Origin: Riptortus pedestris
Taxonomy: Eukaryota > Arthropoda > Insecta > Hemiptera > Alydidae
Assembly: GCA_019009955.1 (NCBI GenBank)
Contig: CM032228.1
Coordinates: 227,502,501-227,566,500 of the forward strand
Length of the DNA stretch: 64,000 nt
Reading direction: 5' to 3'
Shown: one piece after another, positions 32,244 to 43,741 of the stretch
How the letters are laid out: every line of letters begins with the position of its first letter
Numbering within the stretch: position 1 is the first letter of the stretch
The notes under the pieces: model-generated
Told to the model about the DNA's origin: nothing
What the model saw: the letters and a program-made list of their open reading frames with translations, nothing else
The model's database searches: none
Translations under genes and position numbers: made by a program

Positions 32244-33780
32244 AACTGGACTTAATAAAAGTAATAAAGTCATTCTGGTTTTGGCATTATATTGTTAGAA
32301 GAGACAATCAAATACGAGATGTAAGCTTGAACATATATCGTGACTTCAGTGGAAGGCACGGGTAGAGAAGTGTGTTTCACTTTCGAGCTATAAATCACAG
32401 TTTCAGCATCTCGTGAGGAAGTCAGCGGCGACACTGCACTCCAATAAATTTTAGTAATCTCAACTTTCTTTTCAAATGGACGTACAAATTGCCGTGTAGG
32501 TACTGCCATTTATTACGGTGGTTGTATCTGAGTTCTCTATAGCGTTTGATTTACTGGTTTGTGAACTTCCATTAAATAAACTCTACGTCCATGGAATATA
32601 CATTGTAATCAGAACAGTAACATGTGAAAGTTCCAAAATTATAAATCAATAATTGACACAGATCGATGAGCTTCGCTGAGAAGCAAAACAAATACACATA
32701 CTCACATTTACTTTAAAGTTGACCTGAAAAATTAAATAATTCGTTTAACAAACTAACCGTATTACCCATCGTTGATGGATAGAAATAGATGGTTTCCCTT
32801 GTAAATATAAAGGTTAGATTAACTTATGAACAAATCATAACGTAATTTTAATCATCACGTCACAGAAATATTCTGTAACATGAACAATATCAGTACAGTC
32901 ATTCATTAGTAGTACTCGTAAAGTAAAAAATAGCAATTAGACGTTTAGAATTAATAATGATTTGGCGTAAAGATTTGGTTAACTAAGGTCAGAGTAATAC
33001 CTCTATTTTCGTCAAATTGCAGTGATATTGCGTGAATGAAGGAATGACAGGATATTGACGAACTTATCAATGTTTATGGGGTCAAAAAATCTAATTTCAA
33101 AGAAACAATATGATAAAATTCTGTTCAGGCATTATCCAGAATGAGATGACTTCGGAAGTAGTTAGTTAACTTTGTTACCCGACGTTGTGGTTCAAGTAAA
33201 ATAAGCTTTATGTGGAAATTAATTAATGTTATTCCAAGTAAACGCTCATTTCTACTAATAGTAGGAAGGTATAATGGTGACAAAATACATTTCCTAAATA
33301 AATATATATAGAATTTCACAATCTACTTAAGGATTCACAATGTACACTAATTGGTTAACCGAGAGATTCATTTTGGTTATATGTTATTAATTCTTAAGGG
33401 AAAGGATCTGGAATTTATCTAATTTGAATTGCAACTGTGGTGGAGAATCGATTATTTGGTAGTCAACATCGATTATGTTATTGACAAGACAGGTCACAAT
33501 CGGCCAAACAGCACATGGATATTGTTCACGCAGTTGACAGGGTCATCTACAAAGCATTTCCACGGCACTGTCCGTGTTTGAGATGTGACAGGCCCATTCT
33601 TGGAGGACTGCCTACACTAGTCACGGTGGTTACCGTGCAATGCGAATGTCCAAGATGTTTTATGGAGTAGATCTCATATTGAAGAAAAAGACGTTGTGAC
33701 ACCAGCCACGTATATACCACATGTTAATCGCTTTTTCATTATACTGTTAAAATAACATGTGTTTTCAGTGTATCGTTTGA
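32244..33780. other. Mostly unique DNA; possible coding exon on the minus strand
   Basis: Few repeats are visible here. It holds the minus frame 32270-32509 listed separately. The patch 33520-33660 is more GC-rich (CACGGCACTGTCCGTG) but has no clear frame. Confidence 0.35.
32270..32509 (-). CDS. Unrecognised 79-codon open frame, possible first exon
   Basis: ATG in a good context (AATAAATGG). The product starts MAVPTRQFVRPFEKK and includes ETVIYSSKVKHTSLPVPST. That stretch is faintly like the N-terminal approach of acyl-CoA ligases (a VIYS...P.P pattern), but this is recalled similarity from a short segment only. No further exons were identified in the window. It could equally be a chance frame. 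Confidence 0.2.
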   Translation of the reverse strand: MAVPTRQFVRPFEKKVEITKIYWSAVSPLTSSRDAETVIYSSKVKHTSLPVPSTEVTIYVQAYISYLIVSSNNIMPKPE

Positions 33781-34519
33781 GTACGCAAAGTGATACTTTT
33801 CTTTACTAGTACAGAAAAGTAACAGCTGTTATTGGAATATTCCTCATTATACTATCATTCATTGTATATTGCATACTTACTTAACCTGTATTTATTAAAT
33901 CAAAACAATGTTTGATAATAGTGCGTGTTCAAATATTCCGGAAGATATTTTAAATGAAGCAAACATAGCTGTTAGTGAATTAATTCCGAAGAAATCCGGT
34001 CAAAGTATGAAGCTGAGTATAGTAACTTCTTTGAATGGAAAAAAAGAAGAGAAGTCGGAGTATTTTCTGAAGAAGTAATACTTGCCCACCTACGTTATGG
34101 TCTAAGTTTTCTATGCTAAAATCTTGTTTATTAGAAAGAGACAATATTAATGTAAAAAATTTTAGTAAGTGTTATGCTTTTCTCAAGTGAAAAAATGTGG
34201 GAATAAATTGCACAATAAATATTAATTTTAAATTATAGGTCTATTGCCTATTCTATTTAACTGTTGAATAACCTTTGCAGTTTAATAAACATATGTTTCA
34301 TATTTTAGAATTCATATCTTTATCTTCTGATTTTTTTATAAGAATCAAAATATTAAAATATTTACCTTATTTCCTTTTAAGAATAGGTACAGTATAATGA
34401 AAAGTCATTTTCAACATACGTACGCAAAGTATCTTTTCTGTACTCGGTCTTATTCCCGAACTCGGCTTCGCCTCGTACGTGAAACTCGACCTCGTACAGA
34501 AAAGATACACTTTGCGTAC
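33781..34519 (+). mobile_element. Inverted-repeat-bounded element carrying a recombinase-like pseudogene
   Basis: The left end GTACGCAAAGTGATACTTTT and the right end AAAGATACACTTTGCGTAC are inverted repeats of about 22 bp with one indel. Just inside, both ends carry further related copies (TACAGAAAAGTAAC left; TACGCAAAGTATCTTTTC right), so the right side is itself a foldback with CGGCTTCGCCTCGTACGTG in its loop. The interior encodes the broken frame at 33908-34190. Superfamily is not certain: inverted ends are not typical of Cryptons, so the recombinase remnant and the ends may have different origins. Confidence 0.6.
33908..34190 (+). pseudogene. Tyrosine-recombinase-like gene fragment, frameshifted and truncated
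   Basis: The first frame starts at the ATG (33908) and includes DILNEANIAVSELIPKKSG. The next, one frame over, includes YEAEYSNFFEWKKRREVG and FSEEVILAHL. A third, from 34095, includes LWSKFSMLKSCLLERD and NFSKCYAFLK before TGA. This order (LIPKKS..Y...F.EWK, FSE..ILA, LWSK.SMLK) is that of the N-terminal core-binding part of Crypton-type tyrosine recombinase proteins in animals (recalled family pattern). The catalytic R..H.R..Y domain is missing. At least one single-base loss and one internal deletion break it. Confidence 0.6.
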
Positions 34520-34668
34520 TAGTGATGAAAATAACTATTCCATCACTAAGTTTGTTCAGATTAAAATTTCATAGTTTTTTGCCCAGATCCTCCATTAAAA
34601 ATCCGCATCTTCTGTTAGGAGACTTTTTAAAATATAATACTAATAAACCATTATTATATTATTAAAAC
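34520..34668. other. Short interval before SINE
   Basis: Nothing recognised. Confidence 0.3.
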
Positions 34669-34885
34669 GGACTCAGGTTACCCATGTGAGTTAAAGTGTT
34701 GTCTTTAGTCTCACATGGTAAACTTAGAGTGGCGAGTTCAATTCCAGCCTGGGGAATATGAATTTATTTATTGACGAACTCATTAAATAAAATCCATAGT
34801 CCCACCCTAGCTAGAAAAGGTTGGTAACTTGTGAATAACCCGTTCGATTACCCAGATTAGCAAAAAATAATTAATAATAATAATA
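34669..34885 (+). mobile_element. SINE, diverged full-length copy
   Basis: Head GGACTCAGGTTACCCATGTG, box B AGTTCAATTCCAGCCTGGGG, body AGGTTGGTAACTTGTGAATA, tail TTAATAATAATAATATTAAT running into a TA tract. Confidence 0.8.
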
Positions 34886-34890
34886 TTAAT

Positions 34891-34891
34891 A

Positions 34892-34941
<50 letters not shown>

Positions 34942-35053
34942 TTTTGTCATCATTTAGGTATAATTGACTGGCATTTTAAAACTTTTATTTTTTTTTGAAA
35001 ATCCCGTTATGAGCACAACCTTGAACGGCTGATTATCTTCAAGGGAAATCTGC
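34891..35053 (+). mobile_element. HINE-like element, TA tract and 3' block
   Basis: (TA)n (34891-34939), then TTTTGTCATCATTTAGGTAT, GAGCACAACCTTGAACGGCT, hairpin remnant GATTATCTTCAAGGGAAATC and TGCTGACA. 5' parts are absent. Confidence 0.65.
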
Positions 35054-35965
35054 TGACAGAAATTCAAACTTGCCAAACAAATGAGTGCCTTCACTCATAT
35101 CACTTTAGGACCAAGTAAAGTTATGCACGTGAGTAGAAAATTACCGATGGTCTTTCAAAATCTGATATGAACTACTGGAAATTAACTCCGGATCAAGTTG
35201 TCCTTCATATACCGAACTACCTTAGAAGATGGCTAACCTTAGAAGATATATGAGCTAGCATAGGTTCGGCAGTTCGAAGACAATATCATCTCAGACCAGA
35301 GCTGGTAGACGATTCAGGGGCGATGAGCTAATCATACGTGATGGAGGGAGGATGGCTTTAGTAGCGGAAGTATAGCGGGCACAGAGGATGGTGAGTGGAC
35401 TAGCAGCCAGCATCCTGCTCTGACGTCACTAGGCATGACTTAAGTCCCTTCCGTTAGCCCACTCTTATCTCTTCCTATAGCAGCACCGGTCTTTCATGAC
35501 CATCTTAATATATGGATCGAAGAGACCTCACTTCTACCTGCAACTTCCAAAATGGCCACGTCCCAATATTTTGCCATCCCGTTCCATATTTTGTTTACAT
35601 GGTATATTACTGTTAAAATAAGTCATAACTTATGTTCACTTTAGCAGATTTTCGTTGAAGAAAACAACTATTCAGTTTGTGCACATGGCAGGATTTTTAA
35701 ATACTTTCTACCCTATCTAGTACTACCAAAAATGCTGTAATCTATAAACAATTGATGAAATTTATAAGTTTATATGAGAATTGAAAGAGAAATGATTGAT
35801 AGCCTTATTTCATATGAGGATTCCCATTTTTTTATTTCATGTTCTTATTCTACTAAAAAGCTCAGGAATAGACCATATAGAATAGTATCCTAAAAAGAGT
35901 TTTTAGTACTAGCTCAATTACCGCAAAGCCCCCCTAAATATTTGAATATTTCATTTTTCATGTGT
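35054..35965. other. Intergenic DNA with a HINE trace
   Basis: 35642-35720 is a decayed minus HINE end (TTAGCAGATTTTCGTTGAAG). 35170-35470 is more GC-rich, with no recognised gene. Confidence 0.35.
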
Positions 35966-36179
35966 TAGCAGATTTCCTCGAAGGGGAAACTCGAAGAATT
36001 TCCTCAAATGACCATCAATCCGTACATAAAAATAAAGATCGAGTTCGTCCACGGCTGAAATCGGAACGGGAAGGGGGGGGGATTTCGAAATATCTCCGTT
36101 ATTATACGTTGCATCGAAAATGTTTATAGATCAAATCCTATTAAAAATGACATGTTTATGTTTTATATATATATATATA

Positions 36180-36232
<53 letters not shown>
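35966..36232 (-). mobile_element. HINE-like element with internal deletions
   Basis: Starts TTAGCAGATTTCCTCGAAGG, keeps TTCCTCAAATGACCATCAAT and jumps to ACATAAAAATAAAGATCGAG. GGCTGAAATCGGAACG, a G-run and GAAATATCTCCGTTATTATA follow. A TA run (36163-36232) lies beyond the core, an unusual position. A 68-codon frame across it is spurious. Confidence 0.65.
36163..36232. repeat. (TA)n microsatellite
   Basis: TA run with one CTATA interruption. Confidence 0.95.
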
Positions 36233-36234
<2 letters not shown>

Positions 36235-36499
36235 GTTTTTTCGCTATTTTGTTTATTAACATTAGCGTAAACATTTCCAGTATGGTGTCTATTCTTCACG
36301 AAAGTTTGCCTAGAAACAGAGTATGATATAAAAAATAGTTGACTGAAGCACGTTAAGAATCAAGAAATGATATTTCTAGTCAACGTAGATCCAAACTAAC
36401 TTTGGTTATGAAATCCTTGGTGAAAAGATGGAATCTGCCTCATCTCGTCAAGAATATTAAGTGTTTGGGGGAGGGGACATATCGTCGGACACCCTATAG

Positions 36500-36500
36500 T

Positions 36501-36581
<81 letters not shown>

Positions 36582-36588
36582 CGCGTGG
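36500..36588. repeat. (GT)n microsatellite
   Basis: GT run with a GGGT interruption, ending GCGTGCGCGTGG. Confidence 0.95.
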
Positions 36589-36589
36589 C

Positions 36590-36745
36590 CAGTTTGTTTT
36601 CAGATTTTTACCAAACCATTTTAACCGTTTTATGTAAAACTTAAGGTCAGGTTCCTTATGGTGTGGTATTGTTAAACAAAAGTGTAAAATTGGAAATATC
36701 CCACTTATTAGACATATTATTGAAAAATGTCATATACATAATAAC
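36590..36745 (-). mobile_element. HINE-like element, decayed core
   Basis: ACCAAACCATTTTAACCGTT, TTATGTAAAACTTAAGGTCA and GGAAATATCCCACTTATTAG are reverse core segments. Neither end survives, and a SINE follows directly. Confidence 0.5.
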
Positions 36746-36965
36746 GGGGGCTCAGGTTAGCCGTGTGAGTTAAAGCATTGACCTTAATCTGACATGGCAA
36801 ACCTAGAGTGGCGAGTTCGATTCTCGCCTGGGCAAAGGAAATTATTTAGTGATGGAATTCATTAAATAACACCCTGAGTCCCACCCTGACTAGAAAAGGG
36901 TGGTAACCTGTTGATAACCCGTCCCAATTAGCCTGAGTTGCAAAAAGTGGACGTTAATAAATAAA
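36746..36965 (+). mobile_element. SINE, full-length
   Basis: Head GGGGGCTCAGGTTAGCCGTG, box B GCGAGTTCGATTCTCGCC, body GTGGTAACCTGTTGATAACC, tail TTAATAAATAAATACTTAAT. Very close to the 1204 copy. Confidence 0.85.
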
Positions 36966-37069
36966 TACTTAATAATGTTTAAAAAATATTTATTACAATT
37001 GTTGTTTCATTAATTCTCTGTGAATCTCTAAAATTAAGTATTCGAAATTATTAGGATTTTATCATTAAC

Positions 37070-37469
37070 TTGTGAAACTTTTTCACATTAAGATAACTTT
37101 TGACTTTAACTTGGATGCTTGGTTTTCAAAAGGTTCATTCTTAAGAAGCCCAAAGAAATTGTTTGTGATTTTAAATTAAATGTATGCCAAATCATATCGA
37201 ATGAATCTACTTAGTTTATGCAGCTTTTGCTTGAAGGAGTTTCTGTGTCGGTTTGATAACACGAATGAGTATAACTATCAAAGAATTCCCTCAAGTTCTT
37301 GCGAAGCGGTGTCAACTCGGCATGCATTTCGAATTATAATACAAACAAGGACGATATCAGATTCAGATTTACAAGAATAATTGATAAACAGATAAAGCCC
37401 AAGCAGGCATATAAACATGTTATAAATATTTATGAGAGGCTAATTTGTATATTCCGGGAGGTTGAGCAA
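37070..37469 (+). repeat. Diverged repeat, copy 1 of a pair (partner 40826-41206)
   Basis: Shares AATTAAATGTATGCCAAA, ACTATCAAAGAATTCCCTCA and GCATATAAACATGTT with the partner, collinear over about 390 bp. In its last 130 bp the two copies align codon by codon in one frame (RFRFTRII.KQI, AYKHV.NIYERLICI..EVE) with no frameshift, though many changes alter the protein. No family recognised. It ends at GAGGTTGAGCAA, next to the inverted repeat at 37470. Confidence 0.75.
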
Positions 37470-38185
37470 GAGGTGTGTAAGTTCGCGCGGGTATATCAGC
37501 GAGATATAGTTGAGTTCATGAGACATGAGACAGTCCGCGCATGGGGGTGGGGATGGGTGGTAGGCTTGGTGGGGATGAGAGGACGTGTACTACCCAAGCT
37601 GAACATATTTGCCAGCATGCCGTACACTTGCTCCAGTCCTTTAAGTATCGATACTGAGTACCTGCAGTCTAACCTTTCTCTAGTATATGTTCTACTTTTC
37701 CTAATTTATATAAAAATATAGTGGAGAAAATGAGAAGCAGCATTGATTAAACATTATTAAAAATCAAACATGAATAAAAAAATAAAATAATAATTTATTT
37801 AATGCACAAAAAATGTAATTTATTATTGATTAGTGATAATAGCAAGTTAGTGGAATTGCATATACTTGCATAGTTTACATAAATAATATTTTGACATTAT
37901 TATTTAAATTTTTTTTTAAACTTGCAGAAAATTATTTATACTTAACACTTATGGATATTTGTTTAGAAACTTAAAGATAATTTATAAGCTTACAGATAAT
38001 TATTTTTAATACTTAAAGATATATTTTTAAAAATGTAAAGATCATTTTTTTTTTATAAATTACACAATGATTTGTGATACTTAAAACTTACAAATACCTT
38101 TTTAAAAACCTACAGATAATTTTCTTACCAAAATAACTTATTTGCCATCTAAATAAATAGAATTTAAATAAAATATAAAAATTTA

Positions 38186-38241
<56 letters not shown>

Positions 38242-38811
38242 GCTTTAAAATTGGTCAAATGACAACCCCATCTCCTCAATGCCGCTTAAGGGCTCATCAT
38301 TATCATCGCCGGTTGAATGTATGTTACTATCACTGTCAATTTAAATTTAAATGGCGACTTATTGACAGGTACCTACACTAGGGATGGTGAAAAAATATCA
38401 ATATTTCCCCCAAAAAATTTCTAAATAATACTTGATATCCCCCCCCCCCCCGATATATCGGTAGTTCGATATTAAAATTCAAGTATCGAAAACCGATTTC
38501 TTTTTTTAAAAACAAAAATAATTGTTGCAACCTATTAGCTTGAGGTTAGAGCAAGACCTTGCAGGGATTTATATCGACATTTCTTCTTACATAACCAAGA
38601 TAGGGTTAGATTTTAGCTTCAAGCTACACTACATACACACTGAGGGCTAATGTTTTCAGGACGCCCGATACATATCCGTAGCTCACGAGAGTCGTTAACA
38701 GACTGATAACGGGAGCATGCGCAATAGCCTTCTTTGCTACTGCGCATCCTAGCCACTGTCTCATGTCTTATGAACTCAGCTATACATCAGTTACGCTTGC
38801 ATAAACACCTC
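37470..38811. mobile_element. Possible DNA transposon with diverged inverted ends
   Basis: 37470-37534 and 38754-38811 are inverted relatives (GAGGTGTGTAAG..., GTTGAGTTCATGAGACATGA versus GCTGAGTTCATAAGACATGA). The left boundary coincides with the end of the repeat shared with 41206. The interior is AT-rich, with several ACTTAAAGATAATT-like motifs (37920-38130), a TA tract (38191-38238) and a C-run with TATCG motifs (38380-38510). The frame 37299-37721 crosses the left end and is not a gene. No transposase is visible. Confidence 0.45.
38191..38238. repeat. (TA)n microsatellite
   Basis: Pure TA run not associated with HINE flanks. Confidence 0.95.
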
Positions 38812-39170
38812 CAATCTACACTACCTTACCTCTCTACATTAGTCGAACTAGGGATTTACATGGATTTATGAATATATAAAAATTGTTATCATATCCTTTG
38901 ATATTATTTTTTGATAAAAAATAAATAATTTAATATCTCTTGGATTTAGTCATCCTTGAGGGGGAAAAATTGTATAGGAAGTTTTCGATTACCGAGAAGA
39001 GACCTATTAATTGTGTTCTATGTCATTTTTCGGTCCGATGGAACGGGATGATACGCATATAAATTTCGAATGAAATAATTTTAAATTAATACAACAGAAT
39101 ATCAGAATTTTGTATTGTTCATTTTACATTCGAGAGATATTTGGTTCGCTATTTATAACGCTGAGTTATA
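38812..39170. other. Intergenic AT-rich DNA
   Basis: Nothing recognised. Confidence 0.35.
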
Positions 39171-39172
39171 AA

Positions 39173-39586
39173 AGTCAGCCACGCAGGGTCTGCGTTAACT
39201 AAACAGACTTCCCACGTGCATTTATCTCAAAACGTAAAAGTTCTTGAGAACAACAATTCGGCTTCAAGTATTATTGTTAATATGACATGAGTAGGAGGGG
39301 GGTTTACTGAAGGCCGAAAGCTAAAAAGTGCAAATATCCCGGTTAATAATCAACATATGAAAAAACATGTATTTACATCATTTATAGAAAATTTACTATA
39401 AGATTGGTTCTATAAAATATTTCGACCCGACGCATAATAACGGAGATATTAAGAATATTCGAAACTCCCGTCCCACTGGTCGGATTTCAGCCATTAACGA
39501 ACGTGAGCTTTAGTTTTAAATAAAACGATTAAATATCGAGTTTGTTAACGATCAAACAAAACTTGCGACCGCTAGACCGTTAACAG

Positions 39587-39650
<64 letters not shown>

Positions 39651-39774
39651 TATTGAACGGACCTCATTATCGTCATCTCCTGGGTAGGATCGACGGACAT
39701 TTGAGGAAAGTTTTCAGAAATCGCCTAATGATTGCGACCTCAATAGCTTATTTCCCTTAAGGGAAATCTGCTAA
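39173..39774 (+). mobile_element. HINE-like element, full-length (subfamily III)
   Basis: 5' end GTCAGCCACGCAGGGTCTGC after AAAA, then the subfamily III block (CGTGCATTTATCTCAAAACG, TATGACATGAGTAGG). The common core, GACCGCTAGACCGTTAACAG, (TA)n (39591-39646) and the 3' block lead to an intact hairpin TTTCCCTTAAGGGAAATC, TGCTAAA. Best full-length example of this subfamily. Confidence 0.87.
39591..39646. repeat. (TA)n microsatellite
   Basis: Pure TA run in the HINE-like element. Confidence 0.95.
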
Positions 39775-40825
39775 ATGGTGTAAGAGCAAATCAAAAATTA
39801 AAAATTTGTTTTTAAATTATAGAAGAAAGAAAGAAAATTTATTTGGACCAATACATAAGTATTGTACACAAAGTGTTATAAGATTTGTTACAGATTTAAG
39901 AGATTCTGGTACAACCTCGGACGTAGTCGTCCTTCAGTCATTGCACCTAAATTATAATGAGTTTCTCCACCTGACATCGGTAGGCTGTCATATCCTCACT
40001 AGTTGTTCACGATGAACTGAAATAGGAGCAACCTCCAATTCCTTGTGGATTTGGCTTTTCCTAACAAACCAGTGAGCATTTGTTTTAAATTATAATATGC
40101 AGGTATATAAACATTGTTTCGCTATTTTATGGGCATTAAGTATTCTTTTCTATTACGTAAAGGGCGCATCTAATAATTTAACAATAAACATTTAAGAAGT
40201 GCTCCATTAAATAAAGTGACGCAATGGAGGTATTAAAATTAAAACCTTATTAGTAATATAAAATAAAGATAAAACAAAATAACATTAATAACTCATAGAA
40301 AGACACTTAAAAGTAGAATACAAAGGAAAAAGCCGTAATAATGACTATATTCCGACTAATCAGTGTATCGGCAATAAGAAAGGGGAACAGTGATCGTGAG
40401 TCAGTGACAGATCAAGGCTAATATTCCCCGCTACAATGGGCTATTTCAAAGCAGTAATTCACGGTGACAGCCAGTGAATCACTAGTAACTGACTTGTGAT
40501 TTACCATACACGAGTGATTATTGCCTTGCAATATGCGCTCTTATTTCGTAGGAGGACTTGGCTAAGGCAGTGTTATTTTCCCCGACAAACAGAAACTTTG
40601 GCTTGAATTATGGGAAAGTGATTTATGTCTCAGGAAGTTCATTAAACGTTTTGAATAGGAGTTGTACTCTCATTTAAAAATATATATATAAAATAAAATA
40701 CAATAACTGTGTATTTCCCGAGTGCGTTGGAGTAGGACTTATCGATATCTTTCATGAGTCTGTACTTATTCCAAAGGACTCTCCAGCACAATGAAATTAT
40801 TAGTATTTTATCGTTAACGTTTGAA
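39775..40825. other. Intergenic DNA, about 1 kb
   Basis: Frames 39806-40015 (plus) and 40642-40848 (minus) have no recognisable content. No repeat recognised. Confidence 0.35.
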
Positions 40826-41206
40826 ACTTTTTCACATTCAGATATCATACAACTTTAAGTTGGATGTGTTTTCGTTCAAAAGACTCATTCTTAGGAAGTA
40901 CAAAGGAATTGTTTTTGATTTTAAATTAAATGTATGCCAAAACAAATCGAATGAATCTACTTAGCTTACGTAGCTCTTGCTTGATAGAGTTTCTGAATCA
41001 GTTTGATTTCACGAATGAGGATAACTATCAAAGAATTCCCTCAAGTGCTTGCGAGCATTTTGAATCATAATACAAATAAGACGGATATGAGATTCAGATT
41101 TACAAGAATTATTAATAAACAGATAAATGGCAAGGAGGCATATAAACATGTTTTAAATATTTATGAGAGGCTAATTTGTATAATCCAGGAGGTTGAAGAA
41201 TATGAA
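40826..41206 (+). repeat. Diverged repeat, copy 2 of a pair (partner 37070-37469)
   Basis: Collinear with the 37070 copy. It has an open frame 41003-41209 (ends QEVEEYE) in the same phase as the partner. It lacks the 37470-38811 insertion and is followed by a HINE 5' end fragment (AAGGAGTGCGTAAACTAAGC, 41211-41260). Confidence 0.75.
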
Positions 41207-43188
41207 TAAAGCAAGGAGTGCGTAAACTAAGCGGATTTCCCCATGGCACATATATGTCATCACACGTCCTATTCTCCATTTACACGATATTACAGTAAGA
41301 ACGACTCTAATGCCAAATCATAAAAAAAAAAAAAATAAATAAATAAAAAAAAATGTAGGTGTAAATTCCTACATTTTTTTTTTTTCAAGAAGAATTGGAA
41401 GGGGTTAGAAAGTAGGTTTCATCTTTAGAAAAACATTTACTCTCCAGAACTAAGGACTACAATCTTTAAAACAGTTTCGTCTGTGTTTTCGTTAATATGA
41501 ATTTCATGGGGAAAATATAAAGAACAAATTTTGTATGAAATGTGTTTTTCAGTCTTACTTCGCTGCTTAAATCAGTAATATAATAATTTTCAACATTCTG
41601 CGTTTCAATTTCAGGCCAACAAATATAAATTGAAGATACTTGTTCGAAAGACTTTTGTCTAAAGACGTTTGTCAAAAGAACTTGTGTCAAACGAATTTTT
41701 CTTCACAGCACTTGGCACACGTGAGCTTTCGCTCCAAGTGCTAGCCCAGGACAAAGTTGAGTAAACGGAAAAGTTTAAGATGTATGACAAACAGTTCGTG
41801 TGACAAAAGGATGAAAATCCAAAACGTCGTGTGAACTAAACGTCGTATATTCTAGCGTAAATATAAATTGATTACTGTTCCACAAGATTGACTCATGCAA
41901 ATTGTGAAATTAAATGTGTATGTAGGTGATGAATTTTGCCAATATGAGCTACACTATACTCATATACATTGACGGGAATGAAGGTTTCCTTGGAATAATC
42001 TTAATACATTCCCACAGAAAACCATTTCTATTTTACTATTTCCGTTCACCACTTCATAGATATTTCCATAGAATTAAAGCAGAATGTTTAACACAATTTT
42101 TCATTTTTTCTTCCGATTGCTAAGATAATGCGAGTTATATTTTGACGGAGTACTAGATTTATTTTACACAATGTTACAATAAAATGTTTTTCAAATATTC
42201 GTCCCATTTCCTTTGCGCTTCAAATTATGATATGTCTAAAATTTGACGACAATAAAGTGGTCATTTACTTCCGTTAATTCACCTTAATATTTTGACGGAA
42301 AATCGTTGCTATTCCAATTCATTGACGGATATCAGCTGTTCTAAACATCAAAGCATTCATTTAATTGCCACGATTTACATCATTGGTATAATAATTGTAT
42401 GACTACGTTTAAAATAATTTCAGTTCTTTTCTAGATTAAAAAGAGGATGAGGATACACAAAGAATACATTCAAGTTTACGACCTATCATTAACCAACTTC
42501 TAGCAGGCTTAAACTAGAAAAGACCATCGGGTAGACTAGCTAAAACAACAAATAGTTTAATAAATGACAGCGTAAGGACTCTTTGGGGTGATAATTGTGC
42601 AAGCTAAAACACCAGCTGAAATTTGAAGTAATATTACTCATCAGTTGTAGGACCTTTCCAAATGAGCACAGTCAAAAATACTAAAAAACTAGTGAAAAAT
42701 CTTTAAACAAAACGGAGTTAAGCCTCGACGAAGTCTAAGCTTGGAAATATGGCTGAATCTAATTCTCATAAAGCCCAATCTGAACACATGATTAGTATTT
42801 CAAGTAATTCAAATACTGATTATTCGAAAAAGTAAATGTGGAATGAAGTTGGCTGAGAACTCATGTTTGCTATGTAGACAGTATTTTATATTAGTTGTAT
42901 TCTCCAACAAACAAAAGCACTTGTAAAATCCATAAGAAGAAAAAATGTCGTAAATGACTTGAACAGGTCCCGGGAACAAGAATGATGGTCCATAAAACGA
43001 ATGGATGTAATCATTAAAGCTCACATATAAGAACCTCTTACTCTTTATATTCTTCAACTCCACCAGGGGTTTGACAATGTAAACTTAAGTTCAATACAAA
43101 TAATTCTTATTATTATATTATAAATAATAATATTATTGCTCAGTTTCCACTGGCAGACTGGTGGTTCCATCTTACTATATATTCGCTT
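41207..43188. other. Intergenic DNA, about 2 kb
   Basis: Contains the HINE 5' fragment at 41211-41260 and an A/T hairpin at 41350-41388 (ATGTAGG/CCTACAT). A 9-bp-stem hairpin, AGCACTTGG/CCAAGTGCT, lies at 41708-41743. A patch with repeated GTCAAA/ACGTCGTGT-like motifs spans 41645-41850. Short frames have no recognisable content. No gene supported. Confidence 0.35.
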
Positions 43189-43741
43189 TTTCTACATAAA
43201 AACCCGAGAATTGGGGGTTTCTTAAGGCCCCTGTCCTAGTCCGCTCTCAGCCAATTATGATCTTTATTGTTGAATGAAATTGTTAAATACCAAGTTTGGT
43301 AATTGAAATAAATAAAATCTATAAATAAACTAAGCAGATTGCCTACAAGTTAGAATGACACACTACTGATATCATCTCAGCATATATTCTTTATTCCCAA
43401 AAACAAATTATCCGATGAGTGGAAGTGGGAAGTCAATAAAACACCTGTTATTTTCATTTAACTCTCGTATTAAAGGTTCGTTAAATATAATACTTAGTAA
43501 TATAACAGCATATGACATGAGTAGGAGAGGGGGTTACTAAATACCGAAAACTAAAAAATGCAAATACCTCGGTTAATAATCATGACAGTCAAAAAAAAAG
43601 CTTACGTAGCAACATTTATAGAACATTACATTTGCAATAAGATTAGTTGGATACTTGAGAAATTTTTTCGAAAATTAAATTTGTACTCATGACCTCAATA
43701 GCTGATTTCCCTTAAGTTCCCTTAAGGGAAATCTGCTAAAA
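43189..43741 (+). mobile_element. HINE-like element, decayed, with a doubled terminal hairpin
   Basis: Traces of the 5' side (AAACTAAGCAGATTGCC), subfamily III middle and core start. It is the empty-site version of the 47773 insertion (GACAGTC, nine As, GCTTACG at 43586-43605). It ends GATTTCCCTTAAGTTCCCTT, then AAGGGAAATCTGCTAAAA, i.e. a hairpin whose left arm is partly duplicated. Confidence 0.65.

Noticed and set aside
37299..37721. 140-codon open frame
   Set aside because: Crosses the boundary between the 37070 repeat and an inverted-repeat element; the C-terminal half is not shared by the partner copy.
38378..38510. hAT-like terminus (CACTAGGGATGGTG followed by TATCG motifs)
   Set aside because: Only one end is seen, with no matching inverted end or 8-bp duplication in the window; too weak to annotate.
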